Assembly: GCA_027575805.1 (NCBI GenBank)
Contig: JANBPU010000054.1
Location: 1-64,000, forward strand
Length of the DNA: 64,000 nucleotides
Reading direction: 5' to 3'
Source: Mycoemilia scoparia
Taxonomy: Eukaryota; Kickxellomycota; Kickxellomycetes; Kickxellales; Kickxellaceae
Under the pieces are notes generated by a model. The model saw only the letters and a list, made by a program, of their open reading frames with translations. It did not search any database and had not been told where the DNA came from. The stretch's first letter is position 1, and every line of letters starts with the position of its first letter. The position numbers and the translations under genes were made by a program. Shown in pieces: positions 34,765 through 44,395 of this stretch.

Positions 34765-35805
34765 GTATTTCGGGAATGGCTTTGGCTTCTTTTATAGCAT
34801 TCTACCCAAATACTAGGCCTATAATTTGATATATCAGAAAAAAAATTACCAAATATCAGAACAATACATTAAATAGGGCCAGGTATAAATTTTAATTCCA
34901 ACAATGACATAGGCACCTGCGACCAGAAGCGATTTACTTTTATTTCATGCCTTTACTCTATTTGGGATGTTTTCGAGTTGATAAATTCCGGAGTCTTAGT
35001 AGAATTAATGGTGGTGCTAGGACCCAAGCTACCAATAAATTTCCCGAAAGTCCGAGGATTACATGTGCTGTTGCTGCACATTATCATAGATTAAGTTATG
35101 AGCCATTGTCTTTTCTATTTTACAATGTTTATTAAAGTCATGAGATTGAGGTACAGGTGCATCACTTGAGGCCAAAAAAGGGCAACTCAAAGACTTTGGA
35201 TCCTAGAACTTATAGAGACATTTAGGGGCCATCAAGAGTCAGTATTACAAAAATGCTTTTAGGACTGAGGGCTTTCTTGTGGCAATCATTTCCAAGATTG
35301 CAACTGAACTTATTTTAGTATTACGTGAGTGAGAACAGCTGTGACTTGGTAAAGACAACGTGATTTGTGGGCTATTTATGGATTATATAAAAGACAATTG
35401 CACAGTCAGGACCCCATATGCACATGCACAGATTTTCTTCCAACTAGTGTGGGAAATAGAGCTATAATATGCAGGTTGTGAATTGGCCCATAGTCAGCCT
35501 GCATATCTTAGGTGTCAACAGTGGAGCTTTCAGGCTGGCTTTGTAGGTGAGGCGCATCTGGGCATCAAGATTAATTATTGCTGAGCTTATAAGCTGGAGC
35601 TTGTTTCTGTGGGGGACCATGGCGATGGGAACAGTTCTATATTTGAAATGTGCGGCATTCACACAAACACGCATATATACTTCATTCACTCGCCTCTACA
35701 TTTCGTTTTCTTGCTTACCTACTTTTTTTTCTCTCTCTAACTTTAACTAAATTGTTTTGATTTTAACAGCTAAACGCTTTTTTGACAACTGACAACCAAA
35801 GTTCA
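34765..35805. other. intergenic and Argonaute upstream region
   Basis: TATATAAAAG at 35394-35403 is a plausible TATA box for the Argonaute gene about 400 bases before its ATG. A strong 3' splice pattern (TTAACTAA branch-like site, then TTGATTTTAACAG ending at 35769) lies 36 bases before that ATG, and a GTGAGG donor candidate is at 35547. A leader intron is therefore likely though its donor is uncertain. Open frames of 60-75 codons here show no motifs. Confidence 0.45.
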
Positions 35806-38376
35806 ATGAGTGACCCTTACTTTTTGCCCAAGAGACCTGCGCTAGGTTCTAGGGGCCGGCACACTGTTGTCACCACCAATGCCTTTCGTGTTCTTCGTCA
35901 GCCCACTGGCATTATTCATCAGTATGACGTTGAGGTCCAGATGTTTTCTGAAAAGCCTGAGCATGGAAAACCATTAAAGAAGGTCAACATCAAGCGCATA
36001 CCAGATATAATCTGCCGCAATGCGTTCAGACAGGCGATAGAGACCCACAAGAACAGTGAGCTCAAAGGAATTGGCCTTATCTATGATGGAAACAAGATTG
36101 CTTACAGTACAAAGGAGATACCATTCAAGGAGAACACCCCCTATCTTAACGCAGTGCTGAACAATGTGGATCAGTACGGTGGTCCACCTGGAGCTATTTA
36201 TTTCCAAATTTGCTTCAAGTATGTTAGCATAGTCGACATGGACAACATTGCCAAGTATATTCGCGGCGAAGGAAATCTCCCAGTAAGCAAGATCACTACT
36301 CAGATCTCAATCCTCGACATTCTTCTTCGCCAGCAGGCTTCGTTCAACTATTACTCTTTCGGTCGCTCCTTCTATATGTCATCCCAGAAGGGAGATCTTG
36401 GTGGCGGTGTTGAGGCATATTCTGGCTTCTACCAATCTATCCGTCCCGCAGAACAGGGGCTCATTCTTAACCTCGACACTACATCCACTGCATTCTATAA
36501 GCCCGGTTACTTGTTGAACAACTTGCTCGAGATAGTTGGTGGTAACCACCCCAATGTACTTACGGAACTTAAGCCCAAAGATGTAGCACAGATCAATGGC
36601 TATCTAAAGGGTCTTTCTGTCACAACCAAAGTTGGAGACAACTTTATTGGCTACTTTAAGTTGAAGGGGATAGTTCCTGACAGCGCATCCAAGCACACCT
36701 TCGACTGGAAGGGCCACGACGGGAACCAACCTTCCCGCAGAATAAGTGTCCAGGAGTACTTTAAAATACGCTATAACGTTTCTCTTCGTTTCCCACACCT
36801 TCCACTTGTCGAGTGCACCAATCGCGGAAAGGTCCCCCTTGAACTGTGTACTATACCTGAAGGCCAGCGTTGTGCTCGTAAACTCAGCAATCTCCAGGTC
36901 AGAGACATGATCAAGTTCACCTGCTTGAAACCCGAGACCCGCACCAAGCGTATTCTCCACGGTTACCAGCAGATGAACTATAGTAACAATCCTGACATGC
37001 GACAATTCAAGCTTGAGATCGACAGAGATATGATGGCTGTCCAGGGTCGTGTCCTTGAACCACCCACACTCAAGTATCACGCTAGCTCATATCGCCCCAA
37101 CATTGTTCCAAGCACAGGCGTATGGAACCTAAAGAACATGAAGGTCATAAACGGAGCTACTCTTAAAGACTGGGGCATAATTGTATTTGAGGGGCCCCGT
37201 TATTGCCCTGAACAAATGGTCCAAGGCTTTGTTCGTACCCTTGTAAGTACCTGCAATGATACTGGCATGGTCATGAGTAACCGCGCTCCCTTGATTCACT
37301 ACGGTCAGAGCTTCCAGGTCAAAAGAACTATGGATGAGTTCTTGAACATATTTAATAGAACGAACAACCGTGATCCCCAGCTCATCTTGTGCATCCTTCC
37401 TACCATGTCTTCTAATACTTACGGTGAAATTAAGTGTCTTGGTGACACATACTATGGTATTAGAACCCAGTGCATGCAAAAGAAGTTTCTCAGAAATCCC
37501 TCCCGTCAATACTGTGCAAATCTTTGTCTCAAGATGAACATCAAGCTCGGCGGTATTTCATCAGAAATCGAAAAGAAGGATCTCTACGACCTTACTACCG
37601 TGCCAACCATGATGCTTGGGTTGGATGTGTTCCATGCTGGACCACAAGATGCGGGCAAACCATCTATGGGCGCACTTGTTGCCTCAATGGACCTTTTGGG
37701 TACTCGCTACCGTGCCATTGCCCTTCAGCAGCCACCCCGAGCTGAAATCATCCAAGGACTCGAGGAATCTGTTTACGACCATCTGAAGTCGTTCAGAAAC
37801 TCCACTGGAGCTTTGCCCCAACGTGTCATAATGTATCGTGATGGTGTATCTGAAGGCCAGTTTGAGCAGGTCGCCAACCAAGAAGTTCCTGCAATCAAGC
37901 GCGCATGCCAGTCGTTCAACAAAAGCTATAACCCCAAGGTTACTGTTGTCGTCGTCTTGAAGAGACACCACATCAGAATGTTCCCCACAAAGCCTAACGA
38001 GGCCGACAGAAGTGGCAATTGCCAGGCTGGTACTGTCATTGACCAGGGAATCACCAACTCTCAATACTACGATTTCTATTTGCAAAGCCACGCTGGTATT
38101 CAGGGAACTTCCAGCCCTACTCATTATTTTGTCATTTATGATGAAAGCAAGTTCCACCCCGATCACATCCAGGGCCTGACTTACAACATGTGCTACAACT
38201 ACATGATTTGCACACGCTCTGTGTCTATTGTTCCTCCTGTTTACTATGCTCACAAGCTGGCAAACAGAGCAAAGTTCTATGTTCAGAAAACATCATCAGA
38301 TGATAGACGCAAAAGAGCCCCTGCTAAACTTATTCCTGTCCATCGTGATATCCAGGAATCCATGTTCTTTATGTAA
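35806..38376 (+). CDS. AGO: Argonaute (slicer-competent)
   Basis: 856 residues in one coding exon, starting at the ATG of MSDPYFLPKRP; a TTG-initiated extension upstream is unlikely because a splice acceptor precedes the ATG. Order: N domain, linker, PAZ (around 230-370, with FYKPGYLLNNLLEIVGG preceding it), MID, PIWI. Slicer tetrad by position: D607 (LGLDVFHAG), E647 (AEIIQGLEE), D679 (MYRDGVSEGQ) and H773 (SPTHYFVIYDE), all present. The C-terminus ends SMFFM, close to the usual eukaryotic Argonaute ending. Role: binds small RNA guides and cuts or silences complementary transcripts. In a MITE-rich genome, repeat silencing is a natural job (inference). No Dicer or RdRP lies in this window. 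Codon use is richer in C-ending codons than the neighbouring orphan gene, which suggests high expression. Confidence 0.95.
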   Translation: MSDPYFLPKRPALGSRGRHTVVTTNAFRVLRQPTGIIHQYDVEVQMFSEKPEHGKPLKKVNIKRIPDIICRNAFRQAIETHKNSELKGIGLIYDGNKIAYSTKEIPFKENTPYLNAVLNNVDQYGGPPGAIYFQICFKYVSIVDMDNIAKYIRGEGNLPVSKITTQISILDILLRQQASFNYYSFGRSFYMSSQKGDLGGGVEAYSGFYQSIRPAEQGLILNLDTTSTAFYKPGYLLNNLLEIVGGNHPNVLTELKPKDVAQINGYLKGLSVTTKVGDNFIGYFKLKGIVPDSASKHTFDWKGHDGNQPSRRISVQEYFKIRYNVSLRFPHLPLVECTNRGKVPLELCTIPEGQRCARKLSNLQVRDMIKFTCLKPETRTKRILHGYQQMNYSNNPDMRQFKLEIDRDMMAVQGRVLEPPTLKYHASSYRPNIVPSTGVWNLKNMKVINGATLKDWGIIVFEGPRYCPEQMVQGFVRTLVSTCNDTGMVMSNRAPLIHYGQSFQVKRTMDEFLNIFNRTNNRDPQLILCILPTMSSNTYGEIKCLGDTYYGIRTQCMQKKFLRNPSRQYCANLCLKMNIKLGGISSEIEKKDLYDLTTVPTMMLGLDVFHAGPQDAGKPSMGALVASMDLLGTRYRAIALQQPPRAEIIQGLEESVYDHLKSFRNSTGALPQRVIMYRDGVSEGQFEQVANQEVPAIKRACQSFNKSYNPKVTVVVVLKRHHIRMFPTKPNEADRSGNCQAGTVIDQGITNSQYYDFYLQSHAGIQGTSSPTHYFVIYDESKFHPDHIQGLTYNMCYNYMICTRSVSIVPPVYYAHKLANRAKFYVQKTSSDDRRKRAPAKLIPVHRDIQESMFFM

Positions 38377-38554
38377 AGGAGACATGGGCATGCACATGCC
38401 ATTTTATATATATTTGGTTTTATGTAAACCTCTTATATCATTCTTTTTTCACCTATTTATTATTTTCAAGTTTTTTTGTTGCCTCTTTAAGTTTTCTTGT
38501 GTGTTGGTTACACCTGGCATTATTTAAGAATGCATTTCGAAGCCGAGATCTGTG

Positions 38555-38560
38555 AATAAA
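38555..38560 (+). terminator. possible polyadenylation signal for Argonaute
   Basis: AATAAA about 180 bases after the stop codon, within GTGAATAAAACATAAAAAT. Positional call. Confidence 0.4.
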
Positions 38561-39031
38561 ACATAAAAATATTTCCCTTGAATAATATTATATCACTACT
38601 ATATTTTGCTGAATTTTGCATGATAACTTGATGATAAATTGGAATTGGTTTGTTCTGAATTAACTTACCGGAGTTAGATCTCTGACTTAAAATGTGAGTG
38701 TTTGATCAAATTGGGGAAGATAGTCATGCCTGATGATGAACAGGAGTCGTTACTTTATTTTGTAAATGAAAGTGATTATAAAGCTTACACACACACACAG
38801 AATCAAAAAGAGCTACAATACACTGATGTATGTCTGAGTAAAAGTCTCAAGAAAAATGATCATACGCTTTAACTGTACAGAAAGTCTAAAATAGAATGTT
38901 CGTAACACAGTACTTCCAGTCTTTGCAATAACAATCTACTCAAAAATAGGGTTTTTGGAATTTGTTTTTTACTCTGTATCATTCGCTCTCAGTAGCATTT
39001 CTCAAGGTGAAACTTTTACCGAACAAAAAAG

Positions 39032-39039
39032 TATAAAAA
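39032..39039 (+). promoter_or_regulatory. TATA box of the orphan gene at 39174
   Basis: TATAAAAA in GAACAAAAAAGTATAAAAAG, about 140 bases before the ATG. A consensus box at a credible distance, so this gene is probably transcribed. Confidence 0.55.
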
Positions 39040-39173
39040 GGACCCATTGGCTGTACAACATTGTTTAATCTTTGTTATTAAATAACACATACTCTTTCCC
39101 TTCCTACTCACCCTATCTTAACACGCTTGTTTGATATTTCAGACCCTGATTACTTTTCAAGAATTTTATCATC

Positions 39174-40166
39174 ATGACAGCTCAGACGTTTCCAAGCATT
39201 GATGTCAGTTCATTTAGTATTGACTACTACAAGAACTACCCTTGGAAATTTGTGGTTCATGACTCATTCAAATCTTTGCTCGATATCTTACACAAACCTG
39301 ACCCATCATGTGCCATTGAAGAAGTCTATAGCAACCGTATCATAATGAAGCTCAATGTTGAAAAAGGCCAAAAGATCTGGCAGGATATTTTTAAAATAAT
39401 ATCAAGAGCTCAAGTCATTTGCGACCAAGATTTTGACAACCAATTGGAAAAATACAAAACAATGGTTTGTAAAAAACATTACGCCCATGATGAGTGTCAA
39501 CAAGAAGATGTTGGCAATAACGAAGATAAAATATTGTCGTTAATGTTCAAAGATCTGAATGAATTCATTGATACATGTTTTCAATGGGTATACTCTCTTG
39601 ACCAGCTATTTGAAGCATTTTCTGAACAATTGCGTGGCCACAGTATTGACTATGCAAGATGCAGTGCTGAAACACTGGGCATGGATGTCTTTAACGATTT
39701 TATTGTTGAATTCCGTGACGCTGACCAAGAAATCATGAGTGCAGAAATATGGTTTAAGTCTTGGGTGAAGAACATAGAACGTTGCAATACGTCTTATTCT
39801 GAGTGGTGGTATGATACAATGCGCAACACATATGATGCTGTTTCCAGAGCATTTAGAAGGTTTCTTCACTTTAGTCGAGTCTTTTGTGATGCCATGAAAT
39901 GTTATTTTACACACAATGGAATTGTGCATGTTTTTATCAGAGACCATGGTGGATTTGAGGACGGTTTAGGTCATTCGCCTGTCCAAAGAGACAGTTTGTT
40001 TGATACGCCAAATTCGAACTTTAGTTATCTTGGTGGTGGGGATAATGGCCAAGATGGTAATTTGGGTTTTGGAAACCCAATGGTTGTTAGACGCGCTAGC
40101 AATGCCAGCAGTATTTCGCATCTTGATCTTGATGAATTTAATGCTGCTCTTACTATCGAGGCCTAA
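39174..40166 (+). CDS. orphan protein, 330 residues
   Basis: Single exon starting MTAQTFPSIDVSSFSIDYYK. No family recognised. It is mostly predicted helical, Phe/Trp/Asp-rich, with about eight Cys spread through residues 45-245 and several Trp in the middle (FQWVYSLDQLF, AEIWFKSWVKN, SEWWYDTM). There is no signal peptide and no clear membrane span. Residues ~265-300 are a Gly/Asn/Asp-rich linker, and the tail holds RRASNASS, a basophilic-kinase-type site, then an acidic-hydrophobic end (LDLDEFNAAL). It has a TATA box 140 bases upstream and AATAAA at 40387, which support a real gene. The bulk could be a helical bundle. No operon-like link to Argonaute is implied; they are same-strand neighbours 800 bases apart. 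Confidence 0.75.
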   Translation: MTAQTFPSIDVSSFSIDYYKNYPWKFVVHDSFKSLLDILHKPDPSCAIEEVYSNRIIMKLNVEKGQKIWQDIFKIISRAQVICDQDFDNQLEKYKTMVCKKHYAHDECQQEDVGNNEDKILSLMFKDLNEFIDTCFQWVYSLDQLFEAFSEQLRGHSIDYARCSAETLGMDVFNDFIVEFRDADQEIMSAEIWFKSWVKNIERCNTSYSEWWYDTMRNTYDAVSRAFRRFLHFSRVFCDAMKCYFTHNGIVHVFIRDHGGFEDGLGHSPVQRDSLFDTPNSNFSYLGGGDNGQDGNLGFGNPMVVRRASNASSISHLDLDEFNAALTIEA

Positions 40167-40386
40167 AATTGTTGTTGAGTTTCAAAACCCCAACAACAGT
40201 GTTTAATTTCATTATTTCTACTATTTTTATAGTATCTATCTTTTAACTTTACTCATCATCCATTCCTTTTTTCTCCAGTCCTTTCATTTATTTTATGCGC
40301 TCATTTTTTGTCATTCATTTAGTTATTTTATGCTTGTTTAAAGGGAGATATGAAGAGAGGTTACTTTTTTAACATTTTTATATGCC

Positions 40387-40392
40387 AATAAA
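40387..40392 (+). terminator. possible polyadenylation signal for the orphan gene
   Basis: AATAAA about 220 bases after the stop codon, followed by a T-rich stretch. Confidence 0.4.
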
Positions 40393-40794
40393 TTTTCTTT
40401 TTTTGACACAATACTTCCGAATTAATTATCAAGTTAGTAAACTCATGACCTTAAAGTGGCTATAAATATTCAAATTACTAGTTTAAAAATTTTAAGCTAA
40501 TTGTGTACTAATTTAAATTTTACTCAAATAATATTCTCAGCAATTATTCACAAGGGATCTAACCTTGTAGAAAACCTATCTTTTCCTATTATTGTCGAAT
40601 AACTACATGTTTCATTTGTCTTTGGATTTTGATTTGAACTATGCTTCCCTTTTATTGGAAATGATAATAATTTGAACGTGTAATGTTTGGTAAAAGCAAA
40701 CAGCCAATTGCACACAAAGATGTCTAAAATCATTCATTAAAAAGAGAATTTCTAATACCACCCACAATTTGGGAAGATTCCACTAGTGTTCAAA

Positions 40795-40916
40795 CATATG
40801 GGTAATAATTTTCGAAGGGTGACTTTTGGTGGCCAAAGATTATAGGGGCTATCAAAGCCAAGTGGATGTCCACTTTTACTAGTGAACTTTTACCCTTCAA
40901 AAATAATTGCCCATAT
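40795..40916 (+). repeat. MITE copy J
   Basis: CATATGGGTAATAATTTTCG to AAATAATTGCCCATAT, with the CCACTTTTACTAGTGAAC core. It occupies the same place relative to the ubiquitin-like gene copy 2 as copy C does to copy 1, including the joined flank ATTATACTTTGTGTCTTTG. Confidence 0.88.
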
Positions 40917-41169
40917 TATACTTTGTGTCTTTGTAATGCTTGTTTTGGCATGAATACAAAGTAATTCAAAGCAATTTGAATCACAGAGCTATAAATTCCA
41001 AGTACTTTACTGATAAATTCTCAGCCAAAATTGGTACTTCACAGGTTCAAGTCAAAAAGTGTGGTTTGGATTTTCAACCTTTGTTTGAATATAAAGTAAT
41101 AAGATAAACTATTATTTACTCAAAAGGAACAAAAATCTAAAGCTTTCGTATTGGTGCCGCCATTAACTA

Positions 41170-41574
41170 CTAGCCCGTGGTATTGAATGTGAACTTTTTG
41201 GTTTCCAAAAGATTGGAATACTTTTTAGAGTACCCAATTATCAGGGTAAAGGGCTCCGAGCTTGCCAGGGAATCCCCCACATATTCTAATGTCTGGCTTG
41301 TATCGATCACATTGCCATTAAATTCGACCGAATGCTATAATACATTAAAAAAGAACAATAATGAAGAAAATATTAATTAATATCAACATGATTGTCTGTA
41401 TCAATGTAAAAACTATGTCTATATAGTATATATAGCTCTGAAAATTTATACACTTACAATGGAGCATTCATTGATAACTTTGGCAATTTTTTGTTTGAAC
41501 TCATTTTGATCATCGGTTTCAAGTCCATTGATGTAGTAGGACTCCAATTCCTCTCCGTGATATAGATCCAGCAT
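41170..41574 (-). CDS. small ubiquitin-fold-like protein, copy 2 (2 exons)
   Basis: Predicted complement(join(41170..41334, 41458..41574)), 93 residues; paralogue of 7759-8180 with identical exon 1 length (39 codons), intron position and phase. Opens MLDLYHGEELESYYINGL. A helix-like EFKQKIAKVINECSI, then VEFNG, SQTLEYVGDSL and FTLIIGY follow in ubiquitin-like order (fold inferred). The C-terminus (KKFTFNTTG) differs from copy 1 because about 120-150 extra bases are present at 41080-41210 relative to copy 1. There is no Gly-Gly end. Over 82 aligned codons, 27 residues differ, yet the 123-bp intron differs by only two substitutions and one single-base gap. Open frames and splice sites kept in both copies argue for real genes. 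Function unknown. Confidence 0.65.
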
Positions 41575-42244
41575 GTTTAAGAGATTATCAAAGAAATATA
41601 ATAATTGATGTGACTATAGGTTTATAGAGGCTTTAACGCCCTGGTTTTATACTTGCGAAGCATACTTGCATGTGCACATGAGTTAGCTGATGGCAATGAA
41701 AAAATATTGATGCCTCCACATATCTTTTGATCCACTTTGATGGCAGTGGTGCAATACTGGTACTTTTTGATGATGGTAAAAATATGACATGTCCACTATC
41801 AATTTTTAATATATCAATGGCCCATTAGTATAATATTAAATGTAAAATTGACACGTCTTGGATACCCACATTGTGCAGCACTTTTTAAAAGGTTGAGCAA
41901 CCCTAATAGTTTACTTTGACTCCGAATTCAATTTCTTCGTTATTCCAGGTTTGAGACTCAACAAGTGTCATTTTCCAATTGAATCTTATAATGACTTCTA
42001 ATAGTGCTACCTAGAGCATGACTATATAATTTACTGTGGATGCATCATTTGACATATAAGAATTATGACCCTATCAAACTGCAGCCACAAAATGAGCTAT
42101 ATGTTTAGTTGGTGAATAGCATTTTTTAGGAGGCAGTCAACTTGATACCCATTTGCGACTAAGGCCACTGCATTTACAGATGCCACTTAAATTGCAAAGC
42201 GATGATAAAATGACATGATTAAAGTGCATATAAAACTATGAGCA
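41575..42244. other. intergenic upstream of ubiquitin-like copy 2
   Basis: AT-rich, no open frame of note. Unlike copy 1, no MITE abuts the start codon here, so this may be the original promoter of the gene family. Confidence 0.5.
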
Positions 42245-42352
42245 CATATCGATCATAATTTTCGAAGGGTGACTTTTGGTGGCCTGCGATTATAGGGGCA
42301 ATCCCAGCCAAATGCGTGACTCTATTGCCCTTCAAAGATTATTACCCATATT
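42245..42352 (+). repeat. MITE copy K (internally shortened)
   Basis: Runs from CATATCGATCATAATTTTCG to AAGATTATTACCCATATT with GATTATAGGGGCAATCCCAG inside. The TTTACTAGTAAA segment is missing (about 13 bases shorter than C or J). It is followed at once by the third decayed repeat copy. Confidence 0.8.
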
Positions 42353-42465
42353 GTAAGCTGAAGTGGTCCCTCATATTTTGGCCCAAATACCAGCGACTTC
42401 ATATACAGTTCCTGGGGACACATTTTGCATAAGGTATCGCGAAGCTTGGCCATACCCGCAGGGAT
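42353..42465 (-). repeat. decayed dispersed repeat, copy 3
   Basis: Shares CCTCATATTTTGGCCC, AGTTCCTGGGGACACATTTT and GCATAAGG with 34637-34764. On the minus strand it reads a related peptide pattern (KMCPQEL). Adjacent to MITE K, as copy 1 is adjacent to MITE I. Confidence 0.6.
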
Positions 42466-43046
42466 TACATCATTATTGTACTTGTGCAAAATACTCCAAG
42501 TATGACTATGGGCCCAAAGTCACGTTATAAGTGGCAATTAGAATTTCCTTTAAAAAACCCCCCCTATTCTTTATTTTAATCAGAAATCGTGAATTCTGAT
42601 TAGATTGATCAAAATGAAAGCCAAATGTCTCTGTTCATTCTGTAATGTGACCCAAGCTGATTTAACAATAACTGTTGTCCAGGCACACTGTGCTTTCTAC
42701 TCTCTGACCCTGTCTCTGTCTCCGTTTGTCCGTTTCCTAGTCCTATTTATTTTGTTTTGTTGTTGTTTCTATATTAAAAGCAAAGCCTGTTGAGTCAAGA
42801 CCCGATTATATATCTTTCATTTATCTACCTTTTCAGTAACATTTACCTAACCTAATCCCCGGAGCTTTGCAATCCCTTCTTAGTGCTACATTGGTCAATT
42901 GCTCCCAATACAATTCCCAAATTACCATCATACCCTTCTATCCTCATCCTCATTCCAACAGACATTACAGTAGTGCCAGCTCAACTCGTATACTGTAACA
43001 ACGCTCTAGATAGCTTATACATACATTATTTGACGAATATTTCGAA
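42466..43046. other. MOB2 upstream region
   Basis: A T/C-rich tract and a short open frame (42605-42793) with a hydrophobic, low-complexity translation; not supported as a gene. The last ~200 bases are the probable leader of MOB2. Confidence 0.5.
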
Positions 43047-44112
43047 ATGAGTTTCTTTGGGTAAGACCTCCTCACTATATTTTAAATTATACTGTAATGC
43101 AATTTGGGACATCAATTTGCAATAAACCAAATGGCTTGGTCCATTTGCTGTTTACACATGTTTAAACAACAATTATAAATGTTATAGAAAATTGGCAAAT
43201 ATCAAGCAAAAGCGCCCAACTACACCTACAACACTAAAAACCACAGAGCCGCCACTATTTATCCATCCCAAGTTTTCCTCCGCCCATCTGGTAAAGGGCA
43301 GTTTTAAAGGAGTTGTCCAGCTTCCCAAGTATGTTGATGTTAACGAATGGCTAGCAAGCAATAGTAAGTATAGTATTTATATGCTACTAAGTCCTTTATG
43401 ATGATATGTTTTAAATGCAATGCAATATAAGCGCAGATACTGTGTGGGGAGAGAGAGAGAGAGAGAGAATACGTTCTGCAATATATCTGGGCATATTAAT
43501 AACAGTGTGCATTACATAATAATGATAATTAATAGCATTCGAATTCTTTAATCTCATCAATTTGTTTTACGGAATCATTACAAACTTTTGTACAATGAGT
43601 GAATGTTCCATAATGAATGCAGGGCCGTTGTAAGTATTGATAGTTCCAACAATAGTAGTGATACCGGCCATATATTATTTATCTAACCGAATTATGTTTT
43701 TTGTTCCAAACCATTATTGCTGCTATTATTATTTAGACACGAATATACCTGGACAGATACACAAAGGAAGACCGTAAAATTGTCAGCACCCCAGTACATA
43801 GACTATGTCTTGTCACAGGTCCAAACCATGCTTGACGATGAGCGAGCATTCCCCACAAAATCAAGATCAGAGTTTCCCAGAGACTTTGGTATCACATTGC
43901 GCGTAATTTATCGACAGCTATTTAGAGTTCTGGCACACATATACTGGTCTCACTATGAGGTGCTGGTCAATCTACGGTGTGAAGGCCACCTGAACTCGTT
44001 GTTTGCTCACTTTATATCGTTTGCGAAAGAGTTTGATTTGATTGACAAGAAGGAGCTGGTTCCTATGAGCGATTTGATTGGACTTTATGAGCAGCAAGAG
44101 GTCATTCCCTAA
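43047..44112 (+). CDS. MOB2: MOB2 co-activator of NDR/LATS-type kinase (4 exons)
   Basis: Predicted join(43047..43060, 43188..43363, 43536..43629, 43737..44112), 219 residues. Tiny exon 1 (MSFFG) is fixed by the phase 2 join to GKLANIKQKRP. All introns are GT..AG; intron 2 holds a (GA)10 tract. Diagnostic segments are VKGSFKGVVQLPKYVDVNEWLASN, split here as VKGSFKGVVQLPKY and VDVNEWLASN, plus MNAGPLHEYTW, SAPQYIDYVLS, FPTKSRSEFP, VLAHIYWSHY and HFISFAKEFDLIDKKELVPM. VQLPKYVD, SAPQYID and HFISFAKEF favour MOB2 over MOB1. Zinc ligands are present: two Cys (NFCTMSEC) and two His (AHIYWSH). Role: binds and activates the Cbk1/Orb6 NDR kinase in the RAM/MOR pathway for polarised growth and cell separation. 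Length matches the family. Confidence 0.93.
43449..43468. repeat. (GA)10 microsatellite in MOB2 intron 2
   Basis: Pure GA tract about 85 bases after the intron donor. Confidence 0.92.
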
Positions 44113-44395
44113 AGCCCAGACTTCTTTTTTAGGATTCTAATGTCAGTAGTATTTTTCTGCTTGTTGTGTACACAATATCAATATAGTTTTCTGGTTTGAT
44201 TACCCTAAATGACAATCTTGTTTTAATTACAATAACCAATCTCCACATTTATCCTCTTTTTGTTTTTTTCTCTATGTGCTAGCGCGGTTGACAGAGTGTT
44301 ATTTGTAATTAATGGTCTGTATTAAATAGAAAATGGCATAATCATTAAAAAAGGGGCAAAAGTTTTCTGGAACAAGAACCAACATTTTGTGTTTC

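Noticed and set aside
43047..44112. Calling the MOB gene MOB1
   Set aside because: The VQLPKYVD, SAPQYID and HFISFAKEF segments agree better with MOB2.
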